A stretch of 9,246 nt of DNA from an uncultured Clostridia bacterium. GTDB lineage: Bacteria > Bacillota > Clostridia > Oscillospirales > Acutalibacteraceae. Below the pieces are notes generated by a model. It did not search any database. It was not told the origin of the DNA and was given only the letters and a program-made list of their open reading frames with translations. Below are positions 1-6,237 of the stretch, piece by piece (the first letter of the stretch is position 1; the number at the start of each line of letters is the position of its first letter). The position numbers and the translations under genes are program-made. Where the stretch lies: NCBI GenBank assembly GCA_945875045.1, contig CAMCIX010000041.1:1-9246 (forward strand), in the 5' to 3' direction.

Positions 1-12
1 TAATAAAATAGA

Positions 13-18
13 TATAGT
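13..18 (+). promoter_or_regulatory. Candidate -10 box for the murD operon
   Basis: TATAGT matches the sigma-A -10 consensus TATAAT at five of six positions. A start about 7 nt downstream would fall near position 25, the base of the hairpin at 25-58. The matching -35 box would lie before position 1, so the promoter cannot be confirmed here. The region is AT-rich, so a chance match is possible. Confidence 0.3.
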
Positions 19-24
19 ATGTAC

Positions 25-58
25 TTAGGCGTGACGGGTTCAACTTTCGTCAGCCTAA
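25..58 (+). promoter_or_regulatory. Stem-loop in the leader upstream of murD
   Basis: TTAGGCGTGACG (25-36) pairs with CGTCAGCCTAA (48-58), giving 11 base pairs with one bulged G at 31 and an 11-nt loop. No U-run follows, so it is not a typical intrinsic terminator. It ends 7 nt before the Shine-Dalgarno sequence. If transcription starts near 25, the hairpin would cap the 5' end of the operon mRNA, where it could affect stability or translation. I recognise no known riboswitch or leader family in it. Confidence 0.4.
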
Positions 59-65
59 TACCGAC

Positions 66-71
66 AGGAGG
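66..71 (+). promoter_or_regulatory. Ribosome binding site fixing the TTG start of murD
   Basis: A perfect AGGAGG sits 8 nt before the TTG at 80. The in-frame upstream codons contain no ATG or GTG before a stop at 56-58, and the next in-frame ATG (128) would remove the first beta strand of the enzyme. The site therefore decides in favour of the TTG start. Confidence 0.8.
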
Positions 72-79
72 CAATCATT

Positions 80-1459
80 TTGGACTGCAAGCAGTTTTTT
101 AAACAGATTAACGGCAAAAAAATAGCAATGTGCGGCATAGGGGTAAGCAACACCCCGCTTATTATGAACTTTTTAAGCAAGGGGGCCGTCGTTTACGCCT
201 GCGACCGCAGAACCCGCGCGCAGATAGGAGCGGCGGCGGACGAAATCGAGGCGGCGGGAGCGGAATTGAGACTGGGGGACGGCTATCTCGACAATTTGGA
301 GGTAGACATTATTTTCCGCACCCCGGGTATGAACTTTAATCTGCCCGAGCTTGAGGCGGCGCGTAAAAAGGGTATCGCCGTGACAAGCGAGATGGAGGTA
401 TTTTTCGACCTCTGCCCCGCGACCATTTTCGCTGTGACCGGCTCGGACGGTAAGACCACCACCACAACCCTTATTGCAAAAATGCTTGAGGCGGAGGGCA
501 AAACCGTCCATTTAGGCGGCAATATCGGCAAGCCCTTACTGCCCGAAATTGAAAACATAAGACCCGAGGATTACGTCGTTGCCGAGCTTTCCTCCTTTCA
601 GCTTATTTCAATGAGAAAAAGCCCCGACGTAGCGGTTGTCACAAACGTCGCCCCTAATCACCTTGATATACACAAGGATATGGACGAATACGTTGAGGCG
701 AAAAAGAATATTTTACTCCACCAAAACGCCTTTTCAAGGACGGTTTTAAACCGCGATAACGATATAACCCGCGAGTTCAGAAAGTACGTCCGCGGTCAGT
801 CCCTCTCCTTTAGTATGGAGCGCCCCCTTAAAAACGGCGCGTGGCTCGATACCGACGGGGTTATCCATATGGCGTACCGAGGAATTGACGCGCCGATTAT
901 GCACAGGAGCGAAATCGCGGTATTGGGCGACCACAATGTGGAAAACTACCTTGCCGCTATCGCCGCGGTTTGGGGTTATGTCGGGGTTGACACAATCAAA
1001 AAGGTCGCCCGCGAGTTTAAGGGGGTTGAGCATAGGATTGAGTTTGTAAGGGAGCTTGACGGGGTTAAGTATTACAATGATTCTATCGCTTCAAGCCCGA
1101 CAAGGACAATAGCGGGACTAAAGGCGTTCGACCGCAAGGTAATGCTTATCGCGGGCGGCTATGACAAGCACATTCCCTTTGAACCGCTGGTGCCGTACAT
1201 TATTGATAAGGTTAAAAAGCTCTACCTTTGCGGAGACACCGCCGAAAAGATTGAAAAATGCGTCCGTGCCGACAAGGCGTATAAGGGCGAGCCCGAAATT
1301 ATAAGGGTTGCCGACATTGCAGAGGCGGTCGCCGCCGCTCATAAGGACGCTAAATCAGGCGATATTGTAACCCTAAGCCCCGCCTGCGCGAGCTTTGACG
1401 CATTCCCGAATTTCGTGGCAAGAGGCAATTACTTTAAGGAACTGGTAAACAAGCTGTAA
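80..1459 (+). CDS. murD: UDP-N-acetylmuramoyl-L-alanine--D-glutamate ligase (MurD)
   Basis: Cytoplasmic Mur ligase that adds D-glutamate to UDP-MurNAc-L-Ala using ATP, the second amino-acid addition in peptidoglycan precursor synthesis. The 459-residue length fits the family (about 450). The N-terminal UDP-binding domain begins with a glycine-rich GIGVS (19-23). The central ATPase domain has the P-loop GSDGKTTTT (121-129), ELSSFQL (169-175) and NHLD (193-196). HRIE (318-321) marks the boundary to the C-terminal domain, followed by NDSIASSP (333-340), the ligand-contacting loop in MurD proteins. The P-loop has Asp where many Mur ligases have Asn, a variant I associate with clostridial MurD. 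Translation starts at TTG, supported by AGGAGG at 66-71. The stop shares one base with the next start (TAATG), so coupling is likely. It heads an operon with peptidases, not the usual cell-wall (dcw) cluster. Confidence 0.95.
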   Translation: MDCKQFFKQINGKKIAMCGIGVSNTPLIMNFLSKGAVVYACDRRTRAQIGAAADEIEAAGAELRLGDGYLDNLEVDIIFRTPGMNFNLPELEAARKKGIAVTSEMEVFFDLCPATIFAVTGSDGKTTTTTLIAKMLEAEGKTVHLGGNIGKPLLPEIENIRPEDYVVAELSSFQLISMRKSPDVAVVTNVAPNHLDIHKDMDEYVEAKKNILLHQNAFSRTVLNRDNDITREFRKYVRGQSLSFSMERPLKNGAWLDTDGVIHMAYRGIDAPIMHRSEIAVLGDHNVENYLAAIAAVWGYVGVDTIKKVAREFKGVEHRIEFVRELDGVKYYNDSIASSPTRTIAGLKAFDRKVMLIAGGYDKHIPFEPLVPYIIDKVKKLYLCGDTAEKIEKCVRADKAYKGEPEIIRVADIAEAVAAAHKDAKSGDIVTLSPACASFDAFPNFVARGNYFKELVNKL

Positions 1460-2472
1460 TGGATATTAAGGATATTTTGTTTTCCCTCTCAAAAAAGGAC
1501 GCTATAGGCACGGTAACCGAGGCGAGCGACTTCGCGCGGGAAATTTTAAGCGAATACGCCGAGGTTAAAAAAGGCGGAAATTTAAGCGTTGTAGGCTTTA
1601 TTAAGGGCAAAAGCGATTACACAATACTGCTGGACGCGCATATAGACCAGATAGGTATGGTAGTGACCGACGTTGATAGCGAGGGCTTTTTGACCGTGTC
1701 TAATTCGGGCGGGATAGATATACGCGCCCTCCCCGCAAGGGCGGTCACGGTTCACGGCAAGGAAAAAATCCCCGCCGTATTTTGCAGCACGCCGCCCCAC
1801 CTTTCAAAGGGGGAAGCGGAGTACACCGATATTGCGGATATTAAGCTTGATACGGGGCTGGGTAAAAAGGCAAAGGAGATTGTTTCTGTCGGGGATTATG
1901 TTACATTTTCCGCTCTTCCCACCTCGCTTTCGGGAGATTTGGTAACAGGTCGCTCTTTTGACGACCGTTCGGGGGTTGCCTGCTTTTTAGAGGTGGCAAA
2001 ACGGCTTGCGGGAAAGGAGCTTCCTATAAGCGTTGCGATTCTTTTGAGCGACGGGGAGGAGCTTGGTATGCGCGGGGCGACAACCGCCGCCTTTGACATT
2101 AACGCCGACGAGGCGATAGCCCTTGACGTAAGCTTCGGCGACGGCATAGGTATTTCGGAAAACGAGTGCGGCAAGCTTAATAAGGGCGCTATGATAGGTG
2201 TTTCTCCCGTGCTTTGCCGTGAGCTGTCGGACAGGCTTATTGATTTAGCCGAGCAAAACGGAATAAAATATCAGCTTGAAGTTATGGGCGGCAAAACGGG
2301 TACTAACGCCGACGTTATCTCGGTCTCGCGCGGAGGGGTTAAGACCTGCACGGTTTCAATCCCCCTTAGAAATATGCACACCGAGGTTGAGACATTAAGC
2401 CTTCAAGATCTTAATTCGGTCTGCGACCTGCTCGAAAAATACATTATGTCGGGAGGTCTTTTAAATGCTTGA
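1459..2472 (+). CDS. M42 family metallopeptidase, divergent paralogue 1
   Basis: A 337-residue M42 (glutamyl aminopeptidase/FrvX-like) di-metal aminopeptidase. Characterised relatives form large cytoplasmic tetrahedral (TET) complexes that remove N-terminal residues from peptides. The expected metal and catalytic residues are present by motif: H61 and D63 in DAHIDQIG, the paired Asp D168-D169 in FDDRSG, E200 (general base) and E201 in GEELGMRGA, D223 in ALDVS, and H307 near the C-terminus. The PPH motif typical of the inserted domain is at 112-114. The N-terminus lacks the usual GVSGxE motif and reads KDAIGTVTEAS instead, so substrate choice or assembly may differ from the next gene. The start ATG overlaps the murD stop by one base, and the gene overlaps the next by 8 nt. 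Family assignment is firm; the substrate cannot be read from sequence. Confidence 0.88.
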   Translation: MDIKDILFSLSKKDAIGTVTEASDFAREILSEYAEVKKGGNLSVVGFIKGKSDYTILLDAHIDQIGMVVTDVDSEGFLTVSNSGGIDIRALPARAVTVHGKEKIPAVFCSTPPHLSKGEAEYTDIADIKLDTGLGKKAKEIVSVGDYVTFSALPTSLSGDLVTGRSFDDRSGVACFLEVAKRLAGKELPISVAILLSDGEELGMRGATTAAFDINADEAIALDVSFGDGIGISENECGKLNKGAMIGVSPVLCRELSDRLIDLAEQNGIKYQLEVMGGKTGTNADVISVSRGGVKTCTVSIPLRNMHTEVETLSLQDLNSVCDLLEKYIMSGGLLNA

Positions 2473-3472
2473 TATTTTAAGGGAGCTAACCGCGCTTGAC
2501 GGCGTTTCGGGCGAGGAAGACGCGGTAAGGGATTATATAATTTCAAAAATCGAGGGACATTGCGAGTATAAAATCGACCCGCTGGGCAGTATTATCGCCT
2601 TTAAAAAGGGCAAAAACCGCGCGGTCAAAAAGCTTATGGTTGACGCCCATACCGATGAAGTGGGGCTTATTATAACCTCCGTTACGTCCGATGGATTTTT
2701 AGGCTTCTCGGCGGTCGGGGGAATTGATACCGCCGTGCTTATGTTCAGAAGGGTTAGAATCGGCAATGTTAACGGTGTTATCACGGGCAAGCCGATACAT
2801 CTTATTTCGGCGGAGGAGCGCAAAAAGCTCCCGAAGCCCGACAGCCTTTATATAGATATAGGCGCGTCCTCTAAGGAGGAGGCGTTAAAGCTTATTCGCA
2901 TAGGCGACCGCGCCGTAATCTGCGGAGAATATGCGGAAATGGGCAGTAAAATTAAGGCAAAGGCTATTGATGACCGCGCGGGCTGCGCGATACTCATTTC
3001 CCTCTTAACAAAGGACAGCGACTACGACTTTTACGCTACCTTTTCGGTTGAAGAGGAGGTGGGGCTAAGGGGTGCTAAGGCGGCAACCTTTACAGTCGCT
3101 CCCGATTCGGCAATTGTGCTTGAAGCCACCACCGCCGCCGATATTGCGGGGATTGAAGCTTCAAAAAGGGTCTGTGTTTTAGGCAACGGTCCCGCCGTCT
3201 CCTTTATGGACAGGGCTACGGTGTATGACCGCGATTATTATAATGCGGCTTTGAACAGCGGAATAAAATGTCAGCCAAAGGCGGCGGTTGCGGGCGGAAA
3301 TAACTCGGGGTCTGTGCATTTAAGCCGCGGCGGGGTGCGAACCCTTGCGATTTCTGTGCCCTGCAGATATATCCACTCCCCCTCCTGCGTTGCGGACAAG
3401 GAGGATATTGAAAACGCGGCAAGGCTCGCAAGATATATGATAAACGGCATATGCTCGGGTGAAATTAAATGA
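2465..3472 (+). CDS. M42 family metallopeptidase, paralogue 2
   Basis: A 335-residue M42 di-metal aminopeptidase, closer to the family consensus than its upstream neighbour. It has the N-terminal GVSGEE (13-18), H62 and D64 in DAHTDEVG, D169-D170 in IDDRAG, E197 and E198 in EEEVGLRGA, E220 in VLEAT and H304 in YIHSP. The fourth ligand position is Glu here but Asp in the upstream paralogue; both occur in the family as I know it. GGIDTAV and the GKPIHL segment mark the inserted domain that shapes TET assembly. GGGAGG at 2451-2456 lies 8 nt before the ATG, inside the upstream coding region, and the reading frames overlap by 8 nt. The next gene overlaps its stop through ATGA. Likely cytoplasmic, with no signal peptide. 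Exact peptide specificity is unknown. Confidence 0.9.
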   Translation: MLDILRELTALDGVSGEEDAVRDYIISKIEGHCEYKIDPLGSIIAFKKGKNRAVKKLMVDAHTDEVGLIITSVTSDGFLGFSAVGGIDTAVLMFRRVRIGNVNGVITGKPIHLISAEERKKLPKPDSLYIDIGASSKEEALKLIRIGDRAVICGEYAEMGSKIKAKAIDDRAGCAILISLLTKDSDYDFYATFSVEEEVGLRGAKAATFTVAPDSAIVLEATTAADIAGIEASKRVCVLGNGPAVSFMDRATVYDRDYYNAALNSGIKCQPKAAVAGGNNSGSVHLSRGGVRTLAISVPCRYIHSPSCVADKEDIENAARLARYMINGICSGEIK

Positions 3473-4155
3473 TAACCCTTACGGACGCTCTGCCCGAGGT
3501 TTGGGCGCCAAACGCCGAATATATACGGATAAAATGCCTTTACGACTGCTACAAGGACGATAAGGATGTACTTTTTTGGCAACAGGACGGCGGCAGGGCT
3601 TATATTTCCTTTGCAAGCGGGGATATGACGGTCTTTTGCGAAAACGGCGACTACGAAGAAATAAGGGAGTTTATTTCGGTGATTTCACCCCGTAGTATTT
3701 TCGGAAGTCTTGACGTTTTAAGGACGCTGGGATTTAAAAATATTCATTCTGTGTTTGTTATGTCCCACAAGGCGGATATTTCGGGCAATACGGCGGGAGA
3801 TAGCCTACAGAGCAGGGAAATTTACGATATTTTAAACGTTAAGGAGTTTTCTCTGCCCGAATACCCCTATTTTGCGGTGGATTTTTGCAGACGGCTTAAT
3901 CGGGGGCTGGCGGATTACTTTGCAATTAAAGACAAATGCGCCGCCGTCTCCTTTAATACGGGGAATTACGCCCTTTTAAACGGTATTGTAAGCCGTGAAA
4001 AAGGGCTTGGAACAATTGCGCTTAACGCAATTTTACAGAAAAATTACGGCAGGGAGCTACTTTGCTGCTGTGAAGAAGAATTAATCGGATTTTACGAAAA
4101 AAACGGATTTATAAAAAGATATAAGGCGGGATACAGTTGCAGACAACAAGCATAA
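3469..4155 (+). CDS. GNAT-like N-acetyltransferase with an uncharacterised N-terminal half
   Basis: A 228-residue protein whose C-terminal half resembles the GNAT fold, which transfers an acyl group from acyl-CoA to an amine. REKGLGT (176-182) fits the acetyl-CoA pyrophosphate-binding motif (R/Q-x-x-G-x-G/A), preceded by a beta-strand-like stretch AAVSFNTGNYALLNGIVS. FYEKNGF (208-214) matches the characteristic C-terminal GNAT segment. Residues 1-95 show no motif I recognise; alternating hydrophobic strands suggest an alpha/beta domain, possibly a degenerate first GNAT half. Its ATG overlaps the preceding stop (ATGA), and its end overlaps the next gene by 19 nt, so it is probably coupled to both. 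There is no signal peptide or membrane segment. The acceptor substrate is unknown. The GNAT call rests on motifs read by eye. Confidence 0.65.
   Translation: MITLTDALPEVWAPNAEYIRIKCLYDCYKDDKDVLFWQQDGGRAYISFASGDMTVFCENGDYEEIREFISVISPRSIFGSLDVLRTLGFKNIHSVFVMSHKADISGNTAGDSLQSREIYDILNVKEFSLPEYPYFAVDFCRRLNRGLADYFAIKDKCAAVSFNTGNYALLNGIVSREKGLGTIALNAILQKNYGRELLCCCEEELIGFYEKNGFIKRYKAGYSCRQQA
4125..4130 (+). promoter_or_regulatory. Ribosome binding site supporting the TTG start at 4137
   Basis: GGCGGG, within AAGGCGGG, lies 6 nt upstream of the TTG at 4137. It is an imperfect Shine-Dalgarno sequence inside the end of the upstream gene. An in-frame stop at 4122-4124 leaves no upstream alternative, and the next in-frame ATG is residue 59, well inside the conserved region. 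Low SD quality is consistent with coupling to translation of the upstream gene. Confidence 0.5.
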
Positions 4156-5423
4156 ACAGCTTTTTTAATATAGATGAAAGGCTTTTAAAATTAAACGGAC
4201 AAATTACCGAAAAATGCGGCGAGAAATTTCGGGAGATTGACGCGGTCACCGAATTTAACCAGCTAAAGGTGCTGTCTGCCTTTATAAAAAACGGAGTAAG
4301 CGAGGCGGCAATGGCGGGGTCTACGGGCTACGGCTATGACGACCGCGGGCGCGAGATTTTGGAAAGGGTTATGGCTGATGCTTTGGGCGCGGAGGACGCG
4401 CTTATGCGCCACAATTTCGTTTCGGGCACGCACACCTTAACGGTGGCTTTATTCGGAATTTTAAGACCGAACGACAGGGTGCTTTGTCTTACGGGCAGAC
4501 CCTATGACACGATTACAGGCGTTTTCGGTATCGACGAAAAAACCGATGGCTCGCTTGCCGATTTCGGGGTAAAATACGCACAGGTGGAGCTTAAAAAAGA
4601 CGGCGCGCCCGATATAGCGGCGATAAAGACGGAGCTAAAAAACAACAAATATAAAATGGCGTACATTCAACGCTCCCGCGGCTACAGCACAAGACCCAGC
4701 CTTACGATAGCTGATATTGAAGAGCTGTGCAAAGCGGTGCGTGAGGTCTCCCCGGATTCGGTTATAATGGTGGATAATTGCTACGGTGAATTTACAGAGA
4801 AGAAAGAACCCTGCGAGGTCGGAGCGGACATTATTGCGGGTTCGCTTATTAAAAACCCCGGCGGCGGTATCGCCCCGACAGGCGGCTATATCGCGGGAAG
4901 GCGGGAGCTTATAGAGAAATGCGCGGCAAGGCTTACCTGCCCGGGGGTCGGGCGCGAGGTGGGAGCTACCTTAGGTCACAGCCGCGAGCTTTATATGGGG
5001 CTTTTCTCCGCACCCCACGTTGTGGGCGAGGCTCTTAAAACCGCCGTTTATGCGGCGGCTCTGTTTGAAGCCTTAGGTTTTGAGGTCACCCCTAAATACA
5101 CCGAAAAGCGGGGGGACATTATCCAGTGCGTGACCTTGGGCTCAAGAGAGGGACTTATCGCCTTTTGTCAGGGTATGCAGTCGGGCGCGCCTGTCGATTC
5201 CTATGTTGTACCCGAACCCTGGGCGATGCCCGGCTATACCGACGAGGTTATAATGGCGGCGGGCGCATTTACCTTGGGTGCGTCTATTGAGCTTTCGGCG
5301 GACGGTCCGCTCCGTGAGCCCTATGCCGCCTGGATGCAGGGCGGGCTTAACTTCCACAGCGCCCGCGCGGGGGTGCTGTTGGCGGCGCAAAAAATGCTTG
5401 AAGCAGGAAAAATAAAACTTTAA
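4137..5423 (+). CDS. PLP-dependent methionine gamma-lyase family protein (PF06838, 'aluminium resistance' family)
   Basis: A 428-residue fold-type I PLP enzyme of the family labelled methionine gamma-lyase or aluminium resistance protein (B. subtilis YnbB type). The family is recognisable from GYGYDDRGRE (64-73), the SGTHT cofactor-phosphate region (97-101), VDNCYGEF (212-219), where D213 should pair with the pyridine nitrogen, and SLIKNPGGGIAP (236-247), where K239 is the predicted PLP lysine. The C-terminal region holds VPEPWAMPGY (358-367). Length matches the family. Real substrates are poorly established: the lyase name comes from distant similarity to Cys/Met metabolism enzymes and the resistance name from old annotation. 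It starts at TTG, overlaps the GNAT-like gene by 19 nt and is followed after 16 nt by the next ORF. Likely cytoplasmic. Family confidence is high, reaction confidence low. Confidence 0.9.
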   Translation: MQTTSINSFFNIDERLLKLNGQITEKCGEKFREIDAVTEFNQLKVLSAFIKNGVSEAAMAGSTGYGYDDRGREILERVMADALGAEDALMRHNFVSGTHTLTVALFGILRPNDRVLCLTGRPYDTITGVFGIDEKTDGSLADFGVKYAQVELKKDGAPDIAAIKTELKNNKYKMAYIQRSRGYSTRPSLTIADIEELCKAVREVSPDSVIMVDNCYGEFTEKKEPCEVGADIIAGSLIKNPGGGIAPTGGYIAGRRELIEKCAARLTCPGVGREVGATLGHSRELYMGLFSAPHVVGEALKTAVYAAALFEALGFEVTPKYTEKRGDIIQCVTLGSREGLIAFCQGMQSGAPVDSYVVPEPWAMPGYTDEVIMAAGAFTLGASIELSADGPLREPYAAWMQGGLNFHSARAGVLLAAQKMLEAGKIKL

Positions 5424-5439
5424 GACGGAGTGAAAACAG

Positions 5440-6108
5440 ATGAAAAAGGTCTTTTCGGGCGAGGTATACGAGGTTTTGCCCATATCGGGCGGAATAATTT
5501 TTTCCTACTGCAAGGACGTTATCGAGGAAAACACGCTGGTATCCTATAAAATGATTACCTTTGATAACGGAAGATTTACCGACATTGCGAAAAATATATA
5601 TCTTCTTACCAAATTCGGCAACAATTATAAGGCGGTGGCGGCGGTTTGCGGCAATTATATAACCGCAAAATCAATAGTCCTCCCGGGCGGCAAGGTGTTT
5701 CTGCTTTCGGAGGACGGCGAGGCTATGCTTTTAGGCGCAGACGCAGTTCCTGTCTGGACGGGAGAGCTTAAGTACCGCGGCGGGGTGGCAACCGATATTG
5801 CCCTTTACAAAAACGCGCTGTGGGCAAGCTTTGCCGATTGCAATGTCCTGCTTCGCTATAACCTTACGTCTATGCGGGAGGAGCTTAGAATAGGCGGAAA
5901 TAAGTCCCCCTTTGATAAGCCGTCGGGGCTTTTTATCGACGGCGATACCGTTATGGTAAGCAATGCGGGTTCTTCAAAGCTTATCGAGGTCAACCTCAAC
6001 ACCTACAGCGTTTTTGAATATGAAGAATTTTCCGAGCCTGTCAGGCAGTATGTGAGGGTCGGCGAAAACCGTTTCGCGGTGCTGGATTCGGGACTTTACC
6101 TTATTTAG
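5440..6108 (+). CDS. Uncharacterised beta-propeller-like protein
   Basis: I do not recognise this 222-residue protein as a named family. It is predicted to be almost all beta strand, with repeating blade-like units near residues 10-45, 63-92, 115-148, 160-190 and 203-222. The clearest unit, around 158-190, has the pattern FDKPSGLFIDGD followed by VMVSNAGSSKLIEVNL, which resembles an NHL or SMP-30-like propeller blade. About five short units would be a small or incomplete propeller. It has no signal peptide, lipobox or membrane segment, so it is probably cytoplasmic. GGAG at 5427-5430 lies 9 nt before the ATG, and the gene follows the PLP enzyme by 16 nt, so it is probably the last gene of the operon. 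Its stop overlaps the first of a run of heptamer repeats. Function unknown; coding status is well supported by RBS, length and placement. Confidence 0.75.
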   Translation: MKKVFSGEVYEVLPISGGIIFSYCKDVIEENTLVSYKMITFDNGRFTDIAKNIYLLTKFGNNYKAVAAVCGNYITAKSIVLPGGKVFLLSEDGEAMLLGADAVPVWTGELKYRGGVATDIALYKNALWASFADCNVLLRYNLTSMREELRIGGNKSPFDKPSGLFIDGDTVMVSNAGSSKLIEVNLNTYSVFEYEEFSEPVRQYVRVGENRFAVLDSGLYLI

Positions 6109-6139
6109 ATGTTAGATTTTAGATATTAGACATTAGAAA
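6105..6139 (+). repeat. Five tandem heptamers TTAGANN
   Basis: TTAGA occurs at 6105, 6112, 6119, 6126 and 6133, an exact 7-nt period. The units are TTAGATG, TTAGATT, TTAGATA, TTAGACA and TTAGAAA. The first unit contains the TAG stop of the preceding gene (6106-6108), so the array begins at the gene's end. It lies 13 nt upstream of the CIRCE element. It is too short and has no spacers, so it is not a CRISPR array. Whether it is a replication-slippage relic, a dispersed repeat or a protein-binding array cannot be told from one copy. Confidence 0.8.
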
Positions 6140-6151
6140 GCAGCATTAACT

Positions 6152-6178
6152 TTAGCACTCTTTTTAGCCGAGTGCTAA
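6152..6178 (+). promoter_or_regulatory. CIRCE operator (HrcA binding site) upstream of htpG
   Basis: TTAGCACTC (6152-6160), a 9-nt spacer, then GAGTGCTAA (6170-6178): a perfect match to the CIRCE inverted repeat bound by the HrcA repressor of heat-shock genes. Complementarity extends outward to 6142-6188, giving 19-bp arms with one mismatch (6150 against 6180). It lies about 95 nt before the htpG start. In RNA the extended palindrome would form a strong hairpin and could also end transcription of the upstream operon, although the following sequence is only moderately T-rich. Confidence 0.93.
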
Positions 6179-6193
6179 AATTAATGCTTTATT

Positions 6194-6199
6194 CATAAT
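6194..6199 (+). promoter_or_regulatory. htpG: Candidate htpG promoter -10 box adjacent to CIRCE
   Basis: CATAAT matches TATAAT at five of six positions and lies 15 nt after CIRCE. A weak -35 (GTGCTA, 6172-6177, 16-nt spacing) would fall inside the right CIRCE arm, so HrcA binding would block polymerase. The -35 is only three of six, so support is low; the box at 6229-6234 is an alternative. Confidence 0.3.
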
Positions 6200-6202
6200 T
6201 TA

Positions 6203-6234
6203 TTAACACAATAGGCTTAAAAAGGTTCTATACT
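6203..6234 (+). promoter_or_regulatory. htpG: Candidate htpG promoter: TTAACA and TATACT
   Basis: TTAACA (6203-6208) and TATACT (6229-6234) each match the sigma-A -35 and -10 consensus at five of six positions. The 20-nt spacer is longer than the preferred 17, which weakens the call. Transcription would start near 6241, leaving a leader of about 33 nt before the htpG ATG. In this model CIRCE lies well upstream of the promoter, an unusual position for HrcA repression. Confidence 0.35.
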
Positions 6235-6237
6235 ATA

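Noticed and set aside
3271..3582. 103-codon open frame on the minus strand across the M42/GNAT junction
   Set aside because: It overlaps two well-supported plus-strand genes and shows no domain or convincing start context.
6105..6139. CRISPR array
   Set aside because: The repeat unit is only 7 nt with no spacers and no cas genes nearby.
6142..6190. Calling the palindrome primarily a transcription terminator
   Set aside because: The core is an exact CIRCE before a heat-shock gene and no continuous T-run follows. A secondary terminating effect remains possible and is noted in the CIRCE entry.
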